DNA of 64,000 nucleotides, taken from positions 3,228,225 to 3,292,224 of the forward strand of contig OY282363.1 in NCBI GenBank assembly GCA_958295695.1, in the 5' to 3' direction. This DNA comes from an uncultured Alphaproteobacteria bacterium. GTDB taxonomy: Bacteria > Pseudomonadota > Alphaproteobacteria > SP197. Each line of letters opens with the position of its first letter. Within the stretch, counting starts at the first letter, position 1. The translations under genes were made by a program, and so were the position numbers. The notes below the pieces were generated by a model. The model saw nothing but the letters and a program-made list of their open reading frames with translations. It had not been told where the DNA came from and did no database searches. Of this stretch, positions 1 to 9,200 are shown one piece after another.

Positions 1-146
1 CGTGGTTGACGAGCCCGACCGGGAGGCCGGAACGGCGGCCGATGCGCGCCACCGTGGCGTCCTGGAACCCGTCCCGGTGGACGGACGCGATGGTCGCGTC
101 GATCGACTGCCGCCGGCGGACCCGGCTCCATCCCCGGCTTCGGCGT
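1..146 (-). pseudogene. betI: BetI-like TetR regulator, broken 5' end (partial)
   Basis: The minus strand reads a TetR-type helix-turn-helix with the segment RRRQSIDATIASVHRDGF followed by ATVARIGRRSG, which strongly resembles the N-terminus of BetI, the repressor of choline/betaine genes. The expected start (xPKPGMEP) is present at 146-129, but the first codon is ACG rather than ATG, and one extra G near 121-125 shifts the PKPGMEP segment out of frame with the helix-turn-helix. In the helix-turn-helix frame no ATG, GTG or TTG lies between the permease stop and the motif. The gene begins about 10 nt after the permease stop and runs off the window edge. I read it as a decaying third gene of the transporter operon; a homopolymer sequencing error could explain the frameshift but not the start codon as well. 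Confidence 0.62.
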
Positions 147-154
147 GGGACGGG

Positions 155-2281
155 TCAGGCCGCGAGGCCGAGGTCGCGCTTCTTCTGGCTCGCCCAGGCC
201 TGGATGATGCGGTCGGCGATCATGGCGATGAGCGCCATGGAGCCGCCCGCGATCACGCCCTGGCCGAAGCGGGCGTTGGTCAGGGCGTCGTAGACCCACT
301 GGCCGAGCCCCTTGGTGCCCACGAGCGCGGCGATGACGAGCATGGCGAGGGCGAACATCACCACCTGGTTGAGGCCCAGCATGATCTCGGGGATCGCCAG
401 GGGAAGCTTGACCCTCCAGAGCACCTGCCGCTCGGTGCAGCCCATCATGCGGGCGGCCTCGACCGCGACCGGGTCGACATGGCGCAGGCCATGCTCCGTG
501 TAGCGGATCGCCGGCACGATCGAATACATGATGATCGCCAACAGCGCCGAGAAGTCGCCCACCAGGAACACCATGATGACCGGGATCAGGAAGACGAAGA
601 GCGGCATGGTCTGCAGCGTGTCGTTGATCGGTCGCACGATGGCGGAGACCCGGTCGTTCTGGGCCGCCCAGACGCCGATCGAGCCGCCGACGACGAAGCA
701 GACGATGACCGACGTGGCGGTCAGGTAGAACGACAGCATGGCGCGCGACCAGGCGCCGGTCGTGAGTATGAAGGCCATGCCGAGGAAGGCGAACAGCGCC
801 ACCTTCCAGCCGCCCACCTGGAAGGCGATCAGCGTCACGGCGGCGATGAAGACCGGCCAGGGCGTCCCCGAGGCACCGTAGAAGAACAGCACGGCGAGCA
901 GCCCGTAGGTCACCACCCCGCGCCAGTTGGCGAACAGCGCCACGAGGCCGCCGACGCCGATGGCGAGCGCCCAGTAGTAGATGGCGTCGGCCGCTTCCTT
1001 GAACTCGAAGCCCCACGACGTGGGCCGCGCGATCCGCTCCAGGCCCGCCTTCATGGGCAGCATGAAGAAGTAGAGCGTGTAGGTCTTGATGGCGTCGGTC
1101 GTCTCGAAGAAGTTCCGGGTGAACCAGCCGACCGCCTCGTTCAGGTCTTCCGCCGGGTAGTAGACCCAGGCCTCGGGATAGCGCTCGAAGGCGGGGAAGA
1201 CCGCCGCCAGGACGATGCCGATCCCGGTCGCGGCGACCATCGCGGAAAGGTAGGGATGGCGGTTCAGGACATGGCCGGTGCGCGCGAGGTGGATTTCGCC
1301 GGTGCGTTCGGCGAAACCGCGGCTGATGCGGTCCATCATCATCGCCAGCAGGACGATCACGAGGCCCGCCAGCAGGCTCTGGCCGGTCTGCGCCTTGCGC
1401 ATGGTCGACAGCACCTCCCAGCCGATGTCGGCGAAGCCGCCGATGATCGCGGCGATGATGACCATGGACAGCGCCGCCATGATCGTCTGGTTCACGCCGA
1501 TCATGATCGTGTGGGTCGCGGCCGGGATGCGCACGAGGAAGAGGAGCTGGAAACCGTTGCAGCCCGACATCTGGCCGCTTTCGATCACGTTGTCGGGCAC
1601 CCGGCCCAGGCCGAGCATGACGTTCCTGACCACGGGCGGGCTGGCGTAGATCGCCGAGGCGACCATGCCGACCACGGGGCCGATGCCGAACAGGATCAGG
1701 ATCGGCACGAGATAGGCGAACGTCGGCACCGTCTGCATCACGTCGAGCATCGGCTCGATGACCCGGCGCGCCCAGCGGGACTGGAACCCGAGGAGGCCCA
1801 GCGTCATGCCGATGAGGAGGGAGAGCGGCACCGACATGCCGACCAGCGCCAGGGTCGACATGCTTTCTTCCCAATAGCCGACGATCACCATGTAGAGCAG
1901 GGCGGCGGTGCAGAAGCCGGCCAGACGCCAGCCCTTGGCCGCATAGGCGACGACCGCCACGATGCCGATCGTGGCGGGCCACGGCAGCCAGTGGAGGACC
2001 CCCAGGAGCCCCTTCATGGGCCATTCCAGGACGTCGGAGATGAAGCGGAAGACCGGCTTGAAGTGGGCCGTGAACCAGTCCATCGCCGCCTCGAGCCAGT
2101 CGATGAGCGGGATCTCCCAGCCCCTCGGGTAGCCGACGAGCCACTTCTCGTCCCCACGCAGGGCGAGGCAGAGCACGGCGAAGACGGCGAAGGCGAACCA
2201 GCAGAGGAGCCGGGGCGGCAGGCGCTCCGCGACCGGGCCGCCCAGCGGCGACCCGGCCCGGTCCCGGACCGCGTCGGTCAT
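155..2281 (-). CDS. Betaine/proline-type ABC permease with two fused permease domains
   Basis: Inner-membrane permease of the ProW/OpuA quaternary-amine ABC family, about 708 residues. It carries two complete permease modules in tandem. Each has several hydrophobic helices and an EAA-type loop that contacts the ATPase: one around GQMSGCNGFQLLFLVRIP in the first half, one around EAARMMGCTERQVLWRVKLP in the second. Usual ProW proteins have a single module of about 280-350 residues, so this is a duplication-fusion supplying both halves of the pore in one chain. The ATG at 2281 overlaps the TGA of the upstream ATPase gene by 4 nt, giving translational coupling; a longer upstream open frame is antisense shadow. 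The substrate (glycine betaine, carnitine, choline or proline betaine) is inferred from the neighbours. Confidence 0.86.
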   Translation of the reverse strand: MTDAVRDRAGSPLGGPVAERLPPRLLCWFAFAVFAVLCLALRGDEKWLVGYPRGWEIPLIDWLEAAMDWFTAHFKPVFRFISDVLEWPMKGLLGVLHWLPWPATIGIVAVVAYAAKGWRLAGFCTAALLYMVIVGYWEESMSTLALVGMSVPLSLLIGMTLGLLGFQSRWARRVIEPMLDVMQTVPTFAYLVPILILFGIGPVVGMVASAIYASPPVVRNVMLGLGRVPDNVIESGQMSGCNGFQLLFLVRIPAATHTIMIGVNQTIMAALSMVIIAAIIGGFADIGWEVLSTMRKAQTGQSLLAGLVIVLLAMMMDRISRGFAERTGEIHLARTGHVLNRHPYLSAMVAATGIGIVLAAVFPAFERYPEAWVYYPAEDLNEAVGWFTRNFFETTDAIKTYTLYFFMLPMKAGLERIARPTSWGFEFKEAADAIYYWALAIGVGGLVALFANWRGVVTYGLLAVLFFYGASGTPWPVFIAAVTLIAFQVGGWKVALFAFLGMAFILTTGAWSRAMLSFYLTATSVIVCFVVGGSIGVWAAQNDRVSAIVRPINDTLQTMPLFVFLIPVIMVFLVGDFSALLAIIMYSIVPAIRYTEHGLRHVDPVAVEAARMMGCTERQVLWRVKLPLAIPEIMLGLNQVVMFALAMLVIAALVGTKGLGQWVYDALTNARFGQGVIAGGSMALIAMIADRIIQAWASQKKRDLGLAA

Positions 2282-3351
2282 GGCGCGCTTCCCTCGTCGT
2301 GCTCGCTCGCCAGGGCCGCGAGAACGGCCTGGGGGGTCACCTCGCCGACCACGGTCCCGCTGTCGTTCGTCACGGCGACCGCGCCGAGGCCGTCGCCGAA
2401 ACGCGGCATGAGACGCTCGAGGGTCGCGCCGGCCGGCACGGCGGCGGAGGCGTCGAGGCCGTTCCCGGCGGGCCTCATGATGTCGCCCGCCGTGATGACC
2501 TTCACGCGCGGCACGTCCTGGGTGAACTCCTCGACATAGTCGTCGGCCGGCTGCATCACGACCTCCGCGGGCGTGCCGATCTGGACGATCCGGCCGTCCT
2601 TCATGATGGCGATCCGGTCGGCCAGCCGCAGGGCCTCGAGGAAGTCGTGGGTGATGAAGACGATGGTCTTGTGGAGCAACTGCTGCAGGCGCATGAACTC
2701 GTCCTGCATCTGGCGGCGGATCAGCGGGTCCAGCGCCGAGAACGGCTCGTCCAGGAACCACAGTCCGGGCTCGACCGCGAGGCTGCGGGCGATGCCGACG
2801 CGCTGCTGCTGGCCGCCCGAAAGCTGGCGCGGATAGCTGGTCTCGCGCCCGCCCAGGCCCACGAGCTCGATCATCTCCATCGCGCGCGCGACGCGGGTCG
2901 GCTTGTCGACGCCCTGGACCTGGAGCGGGAAGGCGACGTTCTCCAGAACGGAGAGGTGCGGAAGCAGGCCGAAGTTCTGGAACACCATGCCCATCTTGTG
3001 GCGCCGGATGTCGATGAGCTGGTCCTTGCCGACGCGCAGAAGGTCCTCGCCGTCCAGGATCACCTCGCCGGCCGTGGGCTCGACCAGGCGCGACAGGCAG
3101 CGGACGATCGTCGACTTGCCGGAGCCCGAGAGGCCCATGATGATGAAGATCTCGCCGACATGGACATCGAAGCTCACGTCGCAGGCGGCGCCGATATGCC
3201 CGCTCTCGCGCACGCGATCGACAAGGCCCCGCGGGTCGGGGACGTCGCCGTCGCGGTCCGTGAAGAAGCCGTCCGCCTGGGGTCCGTAGACCTTCCAGAC
3301 GTGTCGGCAGGTCAGTTTCACGTCGCGTTCCGACGTTTCGGTCATGTCCAC
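2278..3351 (-). CDS. Betaine/proline-type ABC transporter ATPase
   Basis: Cytoplasmic ATPase subunit of a ProV/OpuAA-type importer, 357 residues. Visible motifs are Walker A GLSGSGKST (about residues 73-81), the signature LSGGQQQRVGIAR, Walker B LWFLDEPFSALD and a switch histidine in FITHDFLEALRLADR. The C-terminal 80 residues look like a regulatory CBS-type extension, as in ProV. It is the first gene of a minus-strand operon with the permease (ATGA overlap) and the betI-like remnant. A divergent Rieske oxygenase gene starts about 200 bp away, so the intergenic segment 3352-3553 probably holds two promoters. The binding protein that would complete the transporter is not in this operon; the best candidate is at 14787-15758. 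Confidence 0.9.
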   Translation of the reverse strand: MDMTETSERDVKLTCRHVWKVYGPQADGFFTDRDGDVPDPRGLVDRVRESGHIGAACDVSFDVHVGEIFIIMGLSGSGKSTIVRCLSRLVEPTAGEVILDGEDLLRVGKDQLIDIRRHKMGMVFQNFGLLPHLSVLENVAFPLQVQGVDKPTRVARAMEMIELVGLGGRETSYPRQLSGGQQQRVGIARSLAVEPGLWFLDEPFSALDPLIRRQMQDEFMRLQQLLHKTIVFITHDFLEALRLADRIAIMKDGRIVQIGTPAEVVMQPADDYVEEFTQDVPRVKVITAGDIMRPAGNGLDASAAVPAGATLERLMPRFGDGLGAVAVTNDSGTVVGEVTPQAVLAALASEHDEGSAP

Positions 3352-3553
3352 CTCGCCCGAGGCCGGCGCTCCGCGGCGCTTCGGCCCGCCCCACTCCGGT
3401 CCGCGGACCCGCCCGCGGCGGCCCGGCGACAGACTAGCCGCGCCGCCGCGCCGGCGTCCACTACTTGTCCCCCCGCCGGGGGCCGGCGGACCGCGCGGCC
3501 GTCCGGACCGGAACCGGTTGTCTCGGCCGGGGATTCGTCTCTAGGATGACGCC

Positions 3554-4684
3554 ATGCTGACCGCGGACCAGACCGAGGCGCTGTTCCGGCCGACGGCGGA
3601 GGCCAGGGGCCTGCCGGCCTTCGCCTACACCTGCGAGGACTTCGCGCGCGAGGAACGGACGCGCCTCTTCGCCCGGACATGGACCTGCGCGGGCTACGCC
3701 CACGAGGCGCCCGAACCCGGCGACGTGGCGACCCGGACCGTGGCCGGCGTTCCCCTGCTCTTCGCCCGCTCCAGGACGGGCGAGGTGAAGTGCTTCCACA
3801 ACGTCTGCTCGCACCGCGGCGCGCTCCTGGTGTCCGGCGCGGCGCGCGGCAGGCGGGCTCTGCGCTGCCGCTACCACGGCTGGACCTACGATCTCGACGG
3901 CGCCCTGCGGGCGACGCCCCATTGGGGCGGGCACAACCGGCCCGACGCCGAGGGGTTCGACAAGTCCCGCCTGGCGCTGAAGCCCGTGCGCATGGCGCGG
4001 TGGCGCGACTGGCTCTTCGTCAATATCGACGGCGAGGCCGAACCCTTCGAGGACTACGCCGCGCCCTTCCTGGCCAGGGTCGGGGAATACGACCTGGACG
4101 AGGTCACGTGGCGCCGGACCCTGTCTTACGAGATCGCCGGCAACTGGAAGCTGGTGGCGGAGAACTACCTCGAGACGCTGCACCTCGACTTCGTCCACAC
4201 CGTGCTCGCCGAAGCGGCGCCCTTCGAGGAGCACGCCGTCGTCGCCGACGGCGCGGCCCTGGGCACGATCATCGACGTCGGCCTGCCCGATTCCTGGACG
4301 GCCGGGGACCCCCTGCCGCGCTGGCCCGGCATCGGCGGCGACAACCGCACGGCCAAGAATCTGGCGCTCTTCCCCAACTTCAAGTTCGTCATCGGCCCCG
4401 ACCACTGCTGCTCCATGGTCGAGTTCCCGGACGGCGCCGGCGTCTCGCACCAGCGCTGGGACTTCTACTTCCACGGCGAGGGAGCGAGCGCCGCGCGGTA
4501 CGAGGCCGCGCGCGACAGCATCGTCGACTTCTACGACAAGACGAACATCGAGGATTTCGAGGCGGTCGAGGCCGTGCACCGGGGCCACGCCTCGCCGGCC
4601 ATGGCCGGCGCGAGGTTCAACGGCATTTGGGAAGGCGGCGTGCATCACTTCCAGAAACTCGTCGCCGGCTACATGGCCGCCTGA
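3554..4684 (+). CDS. Rieske non-haem iron oxygenase, large subunit (GbcA/CntA-like)
   Basis: Ring-hydroxylating-dioxygenase type alpha subunit, 376 residues, of the branch that demethylates or cleaves quaternary amines (glycine betaine monooxygenase GbcA, carnitine monooxygenase CntA, stachydrine demethylase). The Rieske [2Fe-2S] ligands are Cys85-x-His87 and Cys105-x2-His108. The mononuclear iron site is visible as ENYLETLHLDFVH with His210 and His215, and an acidic ligand is expected in the late DFYDKTNIEDFEAVE segment. A BKACE gene follows 17 nt downstream and a betaine transporter is divergent upstream, supporting a betaine or carnitine substrate. No reductase partner (GbcB/CntB type) is adjacent. 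The exact substrate is not readable from sequence. Confidence 0.85.
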   Translation: MLTADQTEALFRPTAEARGLPAFAYTCEDFAREERTRLFARTWTCAGYAHEAPEPGDVATRTVAGVPLLFARSRTGEVKCFHNVCSHRGALLVSGAARGRRALRCRYHGWTYDLDGALRATPHWGGHNRPDAEGFDKSRLALKPVRMARWRDWLFVNIDGEAEPFEDYAAPFLARVGEYDLDEVTWRRTLSYEIAGNWKLVAENYLETLHLDFVHTVLAEAAPFEEHAVVADGAALGTIIDVGLPDSWTAGDPLPRWPGIGGDNRTAKNLALFPNFKFVIGPDHCCSMVEFPDGAGVSHQRWDFYFHGEGASAARYEAARDSIVDFYDKTNIEDFEAVEAVHRGHASPAMAGARFNGIWEGGVHHFQKLVAGYMAA

Positions 4685-4701
4685 CGCGCCGGGGAGAGGC
4701 C

Positions 4702-5589
4702 ATGCCCATCAACAACGACGTCTTCATCACCTGCGCGCTGACCGGCGCGAGCGACACGACGGGCAAGAGCCCCCACGTGCCGGTGACGCCCAGGCAGATC
4801 GCCGAGTCCGCGATCGCGGCGGCCGGGGCCGGCGCCGCCATCGTCCATATCCACGTCCGCGATATCGAGACGGGCCGGGGCAACCGCGACCGCGACTGCT
4901 TCCGCGAGGCGGTCGCGCGCATCCGCGACACCGACACCGACATCGTCATCAACCTGACGACCGGCATGGGCGGCGACTACACGCCCGACGCGGACGATCC
5001 CGGCCGGGCCGCCGAGGGCAGCGACATGGCGAGCCCCGAGGAGCGGGTGCTCCACGTCGAGGAGCTGCTGCCGGAAATCTGCAGCCTCGACGTCGCCACC
5101 ATGAACTTTCCCGACGGCGCCTTCATGAACGTGCCGGCCCACCTGCGGACGATGGCCGACCGGATCGGGGCCGCGGGCGTGAAACCGGAGCTGGAGTGCT
5201 TCGATCTCGGCCATGTGCGCCTCGCCAACCAGCTCATCGCGGAGGGCCATATCGAGGAGCCGCCGCTCTTCCAGATCTGCCTGGGCGTGCCGTGGGGCGC
5301 GCCGTCGGACCCCGAATCGCTCATCGCCATGCGCAACCTGCTCCCCGACAACGCCCACTGGTCGGCCTTCGGCATCGGCCGCATGCAGATGCCGATGGCG
5401 GCCCAGGCCGCGATCGCCGGGGGCAACGTCCGCGTCGGCCTCGAGGACAACCTCTATCTCGACCGCGGCGTGCTGGCGACCAACGAGCAGCTCGTCGAAC
5501 GCGCCGTGGGCGTCGTCGAGCGCCTGGGCTGCAACATCCTGGGTCCGGCGGAAACCCGCCAGAGGTTGGGTCTTTCGAGACAGCACTGA
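4702..5589 (+). CDS. Beta-keto acid cleavage enzyme (BKACE, DUF849)
   Basis: Zn-dependent beta-keto acid cleavage enzyme, 295 residues, the usual family length. BKACE enzymes condense a beta-keto acid with acetyl-CoA and release acetoacetate plus a CoA thioester. The Zn ligands are visible as His49 and His51 in VHIHVRD and Glu248 in VRVGLEDN. The NLTTGMGG segment resembles BKACEs that act on 3-dehydrocarnitine, fitting the carnitine/betaine neighbourhood, but substrate assignment within this family is treacherous. The start ATG has a clear ribosome site (GGGGAGAG) and lies 17 nt after the Rieske gene, so the two form an operon. A longer open frame running through the Rieske gene is a shadow. 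Confidence 0.86.
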   Translation: MPINNDVFITCALTGASDTTGKSPHVPVTPRQIAESAIAAAGAGAAIVHIHVRDIETGRGNRDRDCFREAVARIRDTDTDIVINLTTGMGGDYTPDADDPGRAAEGSDMASPEERVLHVEELLPEICSLDVATMNFPDGAFMNVPAHLRTMADRIGAAGVKPELECFDLGHVRLANQLIAEGHIEEPPLFQICLGVPWGAPSDPESLIAMRNLLPDNAHWSAFGIGRMQMPMAAQAAIAGGNVRVGLEDNLYLDRGVLATNEQLVERAVGVVERLGCNILGPAETRQRLGLSRQH

Positions 5590-5805
5590 TGGAGACCGCC
5601 GCCGCCCGGCCCCCGTCGCCGCGAGAGAGGCGGCGTGGAACGGCGCGTCGCTCACCGCCGTGCCGGCCCGGTTCTCCCAGGTCCGCGTCATGGCCGTGGA
5701 GATGCCGCGCGGCCCGGACCGCATGGCGATGTGCGCACCGTCACGGGGGCGGACAGCCGCCCGACACGCCGGACCGCCACGGTCCGACAGGCCCTCGAGG
5801 TTCCA
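5590..5805. other. Intergenic segment, nothing recognised
   Basis: About 215 bp between the BKACE gene and the convergent AbrB-like remnant. I looked on the minus strand for a PIN-domain toxin that could partner the remnant antitoxin and found none. No terminator with a T-tract was seen. Confidence 0.5.
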
Positions 5806-6068
5806 TCACCCTGACGAGGCTTCCGCCAGAACTCCCGCCTCCATGTCGGCCAGGGACTTGGGCGGACGGTCGCGGGCGAGGCGTCCGAACACCTCCTCGG
5901 GCCGGGTCGCGGCGAAGACCGGCGCGGGTTTCAACAGCACGCCCTCGGGGTGTCCTCCACGATCAGCCGCGTTCCCGCTTCCCAGCGCAACGCCCGGCGG
6001 ATCGCCTTGGGCGGGACGACCCGGCCGTTCGTCGAGACGGTGGCGGTGAGCCGTTCGGGTGCCGACAT
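5806..6068 (-). pseudogene. AbrB/MazE-type antitoxin, frameshifted
   Basis: The first 40 codons from ATG 6068 read MSAPERLTATVSTNGRVVPP, then KAIRRALRWEAGTRLIVEDT, a SpoVT/AbrB swapped-hairpin DNA-binding domain of the VapB/MazE antitoxin type. The frame then hits a stop at 5931. One base lost in the run of C residues near 5949-5953 restores the family C-terminus in the neighbouring frame: PEGVLLKPAPVFAATRPEEV, then FGRLARDRPPKSLADMEAG, ending at TGA 5806-5808. The two pieces together would give about 86 residues, the normal family length. No toxin partner is recognisable on the downstream side. It is either a decaying orphan antitoxin or a homopolymer sequencing error. Confidence 0.72.
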
Positions 6069-6227
6069 CGCGGAGCCTCCGGTGTCGCCTCGGTCAAAGC
6101 CGGGGCAAGATAGCTTGGGCGGCGTTTCGGGCCAAGGGCGGATAACGGCGCGGTAAGCCCGGCGTCCGGCGCAACGGTGTCCGGGTTGGCGCTTGCGTGA
6201 CGGGCGGTCCTGGGCGACAACGGGGCG

Positions 6228-9200
6228 ATGGTCGGAACGAACGCAAAACTCGCGGCGGCGGTGGAGGCTTACTTCGCCGACCTGCGGCGTGTGCGGGCCT
6301 CGGGCGGGGCGACGGGGGAGCGGTCGAGCTACGGGCCGCTCGCGGGTCTGCTGAACGCCGTCGGCGCGACGCTCGGGCCGAAGGTGTTCTGCGTCGGGGA
6401 GCTCGCCAACCGGGGCGCGGGGCATCCCGACTTCGGCCTGTATGCGGCCAGGCAGGTGCAGCGGGGCCGTCCGCGCGAGGGGCAGGCGCCGGAGCGCGGC
6501 GCGGTCGAGGTGAAGCCGGCGGCCGACGACGCATGGCTCGCGGCGGCTTCCGATCAGGTCGGCCGCTACTGGGGCCGCTACCGGCTGGTGCTGGTGACCA
6601 ACACGCGCGACTTCGTGCTGGTGGGCGAGGACGCGGCGGGCCGCCCGGCGGCGCTGGAGAGCCTGCGGCTGGCGGACGACGCGGAGGACTTCGCGCGTCG
6701 TCTCGAACATCCGCGCGCCTTCGCCCGCGCGGTCGGGGCGAGCCTGGGCGAATATCTTGCGCGCGCCCTGTCGCACCGGGCGTCGCTGGCGGAGCCGCGG
6801 GACCTTGCGTGGCTTCTGGCGTCGCATGCTCGCGACGGACTGGCGCGCGTCGAGGCGGCGGGGGACGCGCCGGCGCTGGCGGCGGTTCGGCGGGCGCTCG
6901 AAGAGGCGCTGGGCGTGCGCTTCGAGGGGGAGCGGGGGGCGCGGTTCTTCCGCTCGACGCTGGTGCAGACGCTGTTCTACGGCGTGTTCTCCGCCTGGGT
7001 GCTGTGGGCGCGCCAGACCCCGCCGCCGACCGGTTCCTTCGACTGGCACACGGCGGTCTGGCATCTGCGCGCGCCGGTGCTGCGGGCGCTGTTCCAGCAG
7101 TTGTCCGATCCCGGCCGGCTGCAACCGCTTGGACTGGTGGAGGTGCTGGACTGGACGTCCGCCGCGCTGGACCGGGTGGACCGGGCGGCGTTCTTCTCGC
7201 GCTTCGACGAGGGCGCGGCGGTGCCCTACTTCTACGAACCGTTCCTGGAGGCGTTCGACCCCGAACTGCGCAAGCAACTCGGGGTCTGGTACACGCCCGC
7301 CGAGGTCGTCCGCTACATGGTGGCGCGGGTGGACCGGGCGTTGAAGGACGACCTGGGCGTCGCGGAGGGTCTGGCGGCGGAGAACGTCTACGTGCTGGAC
7401 CCGTGCTGCGGCACCGGGGCCTATCTGGCGGAAGTGCTGCGGCGCATCGCGGCCAACCTGCGGGGCCAGGGGCTGGGCGCGCTGGCCGGGGCGCGGGTCA
7501 AGCAGGCGGCGACGGAGCGGGTGTTCGGGTTCGAGATCATGCCGGCGCCGTTCGTGGTGGCGCATCTGCAAGTGGGGCTGGCGCTGCGGGACCTGGACGC
7601 GACGCTGGCCGGCGACGGGACGGAGCGGGCCGGGGTGTTCCTGACCAACGCGCTGACGGGCTGGGAGCCGAGGACGACCAAGCCGTTGCCATTCCCGGAA
7701 CTGGAGGAGGAGCGCGACCGGGCCGAACGGGTGAAGCGGGAGGCGCCGATCCTCGTGGTCCTGGGCAACCCGCCCTACAACGGCTTCGCCGGCATGGCGG
7801 TGGACGAGGAGCGGGAGTTGTCGGAGGCGTACCGGACGACGAAACGGGTGCGCGGCCCGGAGGGACAGGGGCTGAACGACCTCTACGTCCGCTTCTTCCG
7901 CATGGCGGAGCGGCGCATCGCCGGGAAGACGGGCCGGGGCGTGGTGTGCTTCATCTCGAACTACTCGTGGCTGGACGGGCTGTCGTTCACCGGGATGCGG
8001 GAACGCTACCTTGAGGCGTTCGACGCCATCCGCGTCGATTGCCTGAACGGGGACAAGTACAAGACCGGCAAGGTCGCGCCGGACGGGACGCCGGACCCGA
8101 GCGTGTTCTCGACGGAAGGCGACCCGGTGGGCATTCAGGTGGGGACGGCGATCGCGACCCTGGTTCGCAAGGCGGACCACGCGCCGACGGAGCGCATCGG
8201 CTTCCGCCATCTGTGGGGGCGGACGAAGCGCGAAGACCTGCTGGCGACGGCGGAGGCGGAACCGGGCGCGCTCTACGAGGCCGTCGATCCGGTCCTGCCG
8301 CTCGGTCTGCCCTTCGCGCCGGCCGTGGCGAGCGCCGAATGGTTCGGCTGGCCGGCGCTGCCCGATCTGCTTCCCGCGCACTTTCCCGGCGTCAAAACCG
8401 GCCGCAACGGCTTCCTGATCGACATCGACCTCGACCGGCTCAAGGCCCGGATCGCCGACTATTTCGACCCGGCCTTGAGCCACGAGGAGATCGCCCGGCG
8501 CTACCCGCCGGCGATGAAGAGCTTCGGACGGTCCGACGCACGGGCCGTGCGCGATGCGCTGCTGGCGCGCGGCGGGCCGCTCGAATCGGCTTTTGTCCGC
8601 CACACTTATCGCCCGTTCGACGACCGTTGGCTCTATTGGGAGGCGGGCGTCGGACTCCTCGATGGCGCGCGCGCCGCTTACAAACGGCAGATTTTCGCGG
8701 GGAATCTATGGATCGAAGCCCGTCAGCGCGACGCCAGGGAGGATTACTCGCGCGGCATGCCGGTGCGCCATCTGGCGGACAATCTCGGCAACGGGCTTTC
8801 GAGTTACTTCCCCGTCTGGCTCCTTGACGACGACCTCGGCGGCAACGGCGACGGCGCGCGGCGGGCCAATCTGAGCGAGGCGGCGCATTGCTATCTCAAG
8901 CGTCTGGGTCTCGGCGTGGAAGACCTGTTCCATCACGCGCTGGCCGTCCTGCACGACCCCGCCTACCGCGAGGCCAACGCCGGGGCGCTGCGCATGGAAT
9001 GGCCGCGCGTCCCGCTCCCCGGCTGGCCGCATGGCGAATCCGAGGGCGCGGCGGAGGCGTTGGCCGAGTCCGCCGCGCGGGGCCGCGACCTCGCCGCCCT
9101 GCTCGATCCCGAAACCCCGGTTTCCAGCGTGACGCGGGGCAACCTGCGCCCGGAGATCGCCGCCGTCGCCGTGCCCGCGACCACGCACGGGCGCAACATG

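Noticed and set aside
2-2539. 845-codon open frame on the plus strand over the transporter genes
   Set aside because: It is antisense to well-conserved permease and ATPase genes, has Asp/Arg/His-rich low-complexity content, and reflects GC-rich codon bias.
3679-5589. A fused Rieske-BKACE protein
   Set aside because: The upstream part is a shadow frame of the Rieske gene. BKACE has its own ATG and ribosome site at 4702.
5931-8603. 890-codon minus-strand open frame over the type IIG enzyme
   Set aside because: Only its last 46 codons are real (the AbrB-like remnant); the rest is antisense to conserved methyltransferase motifs.
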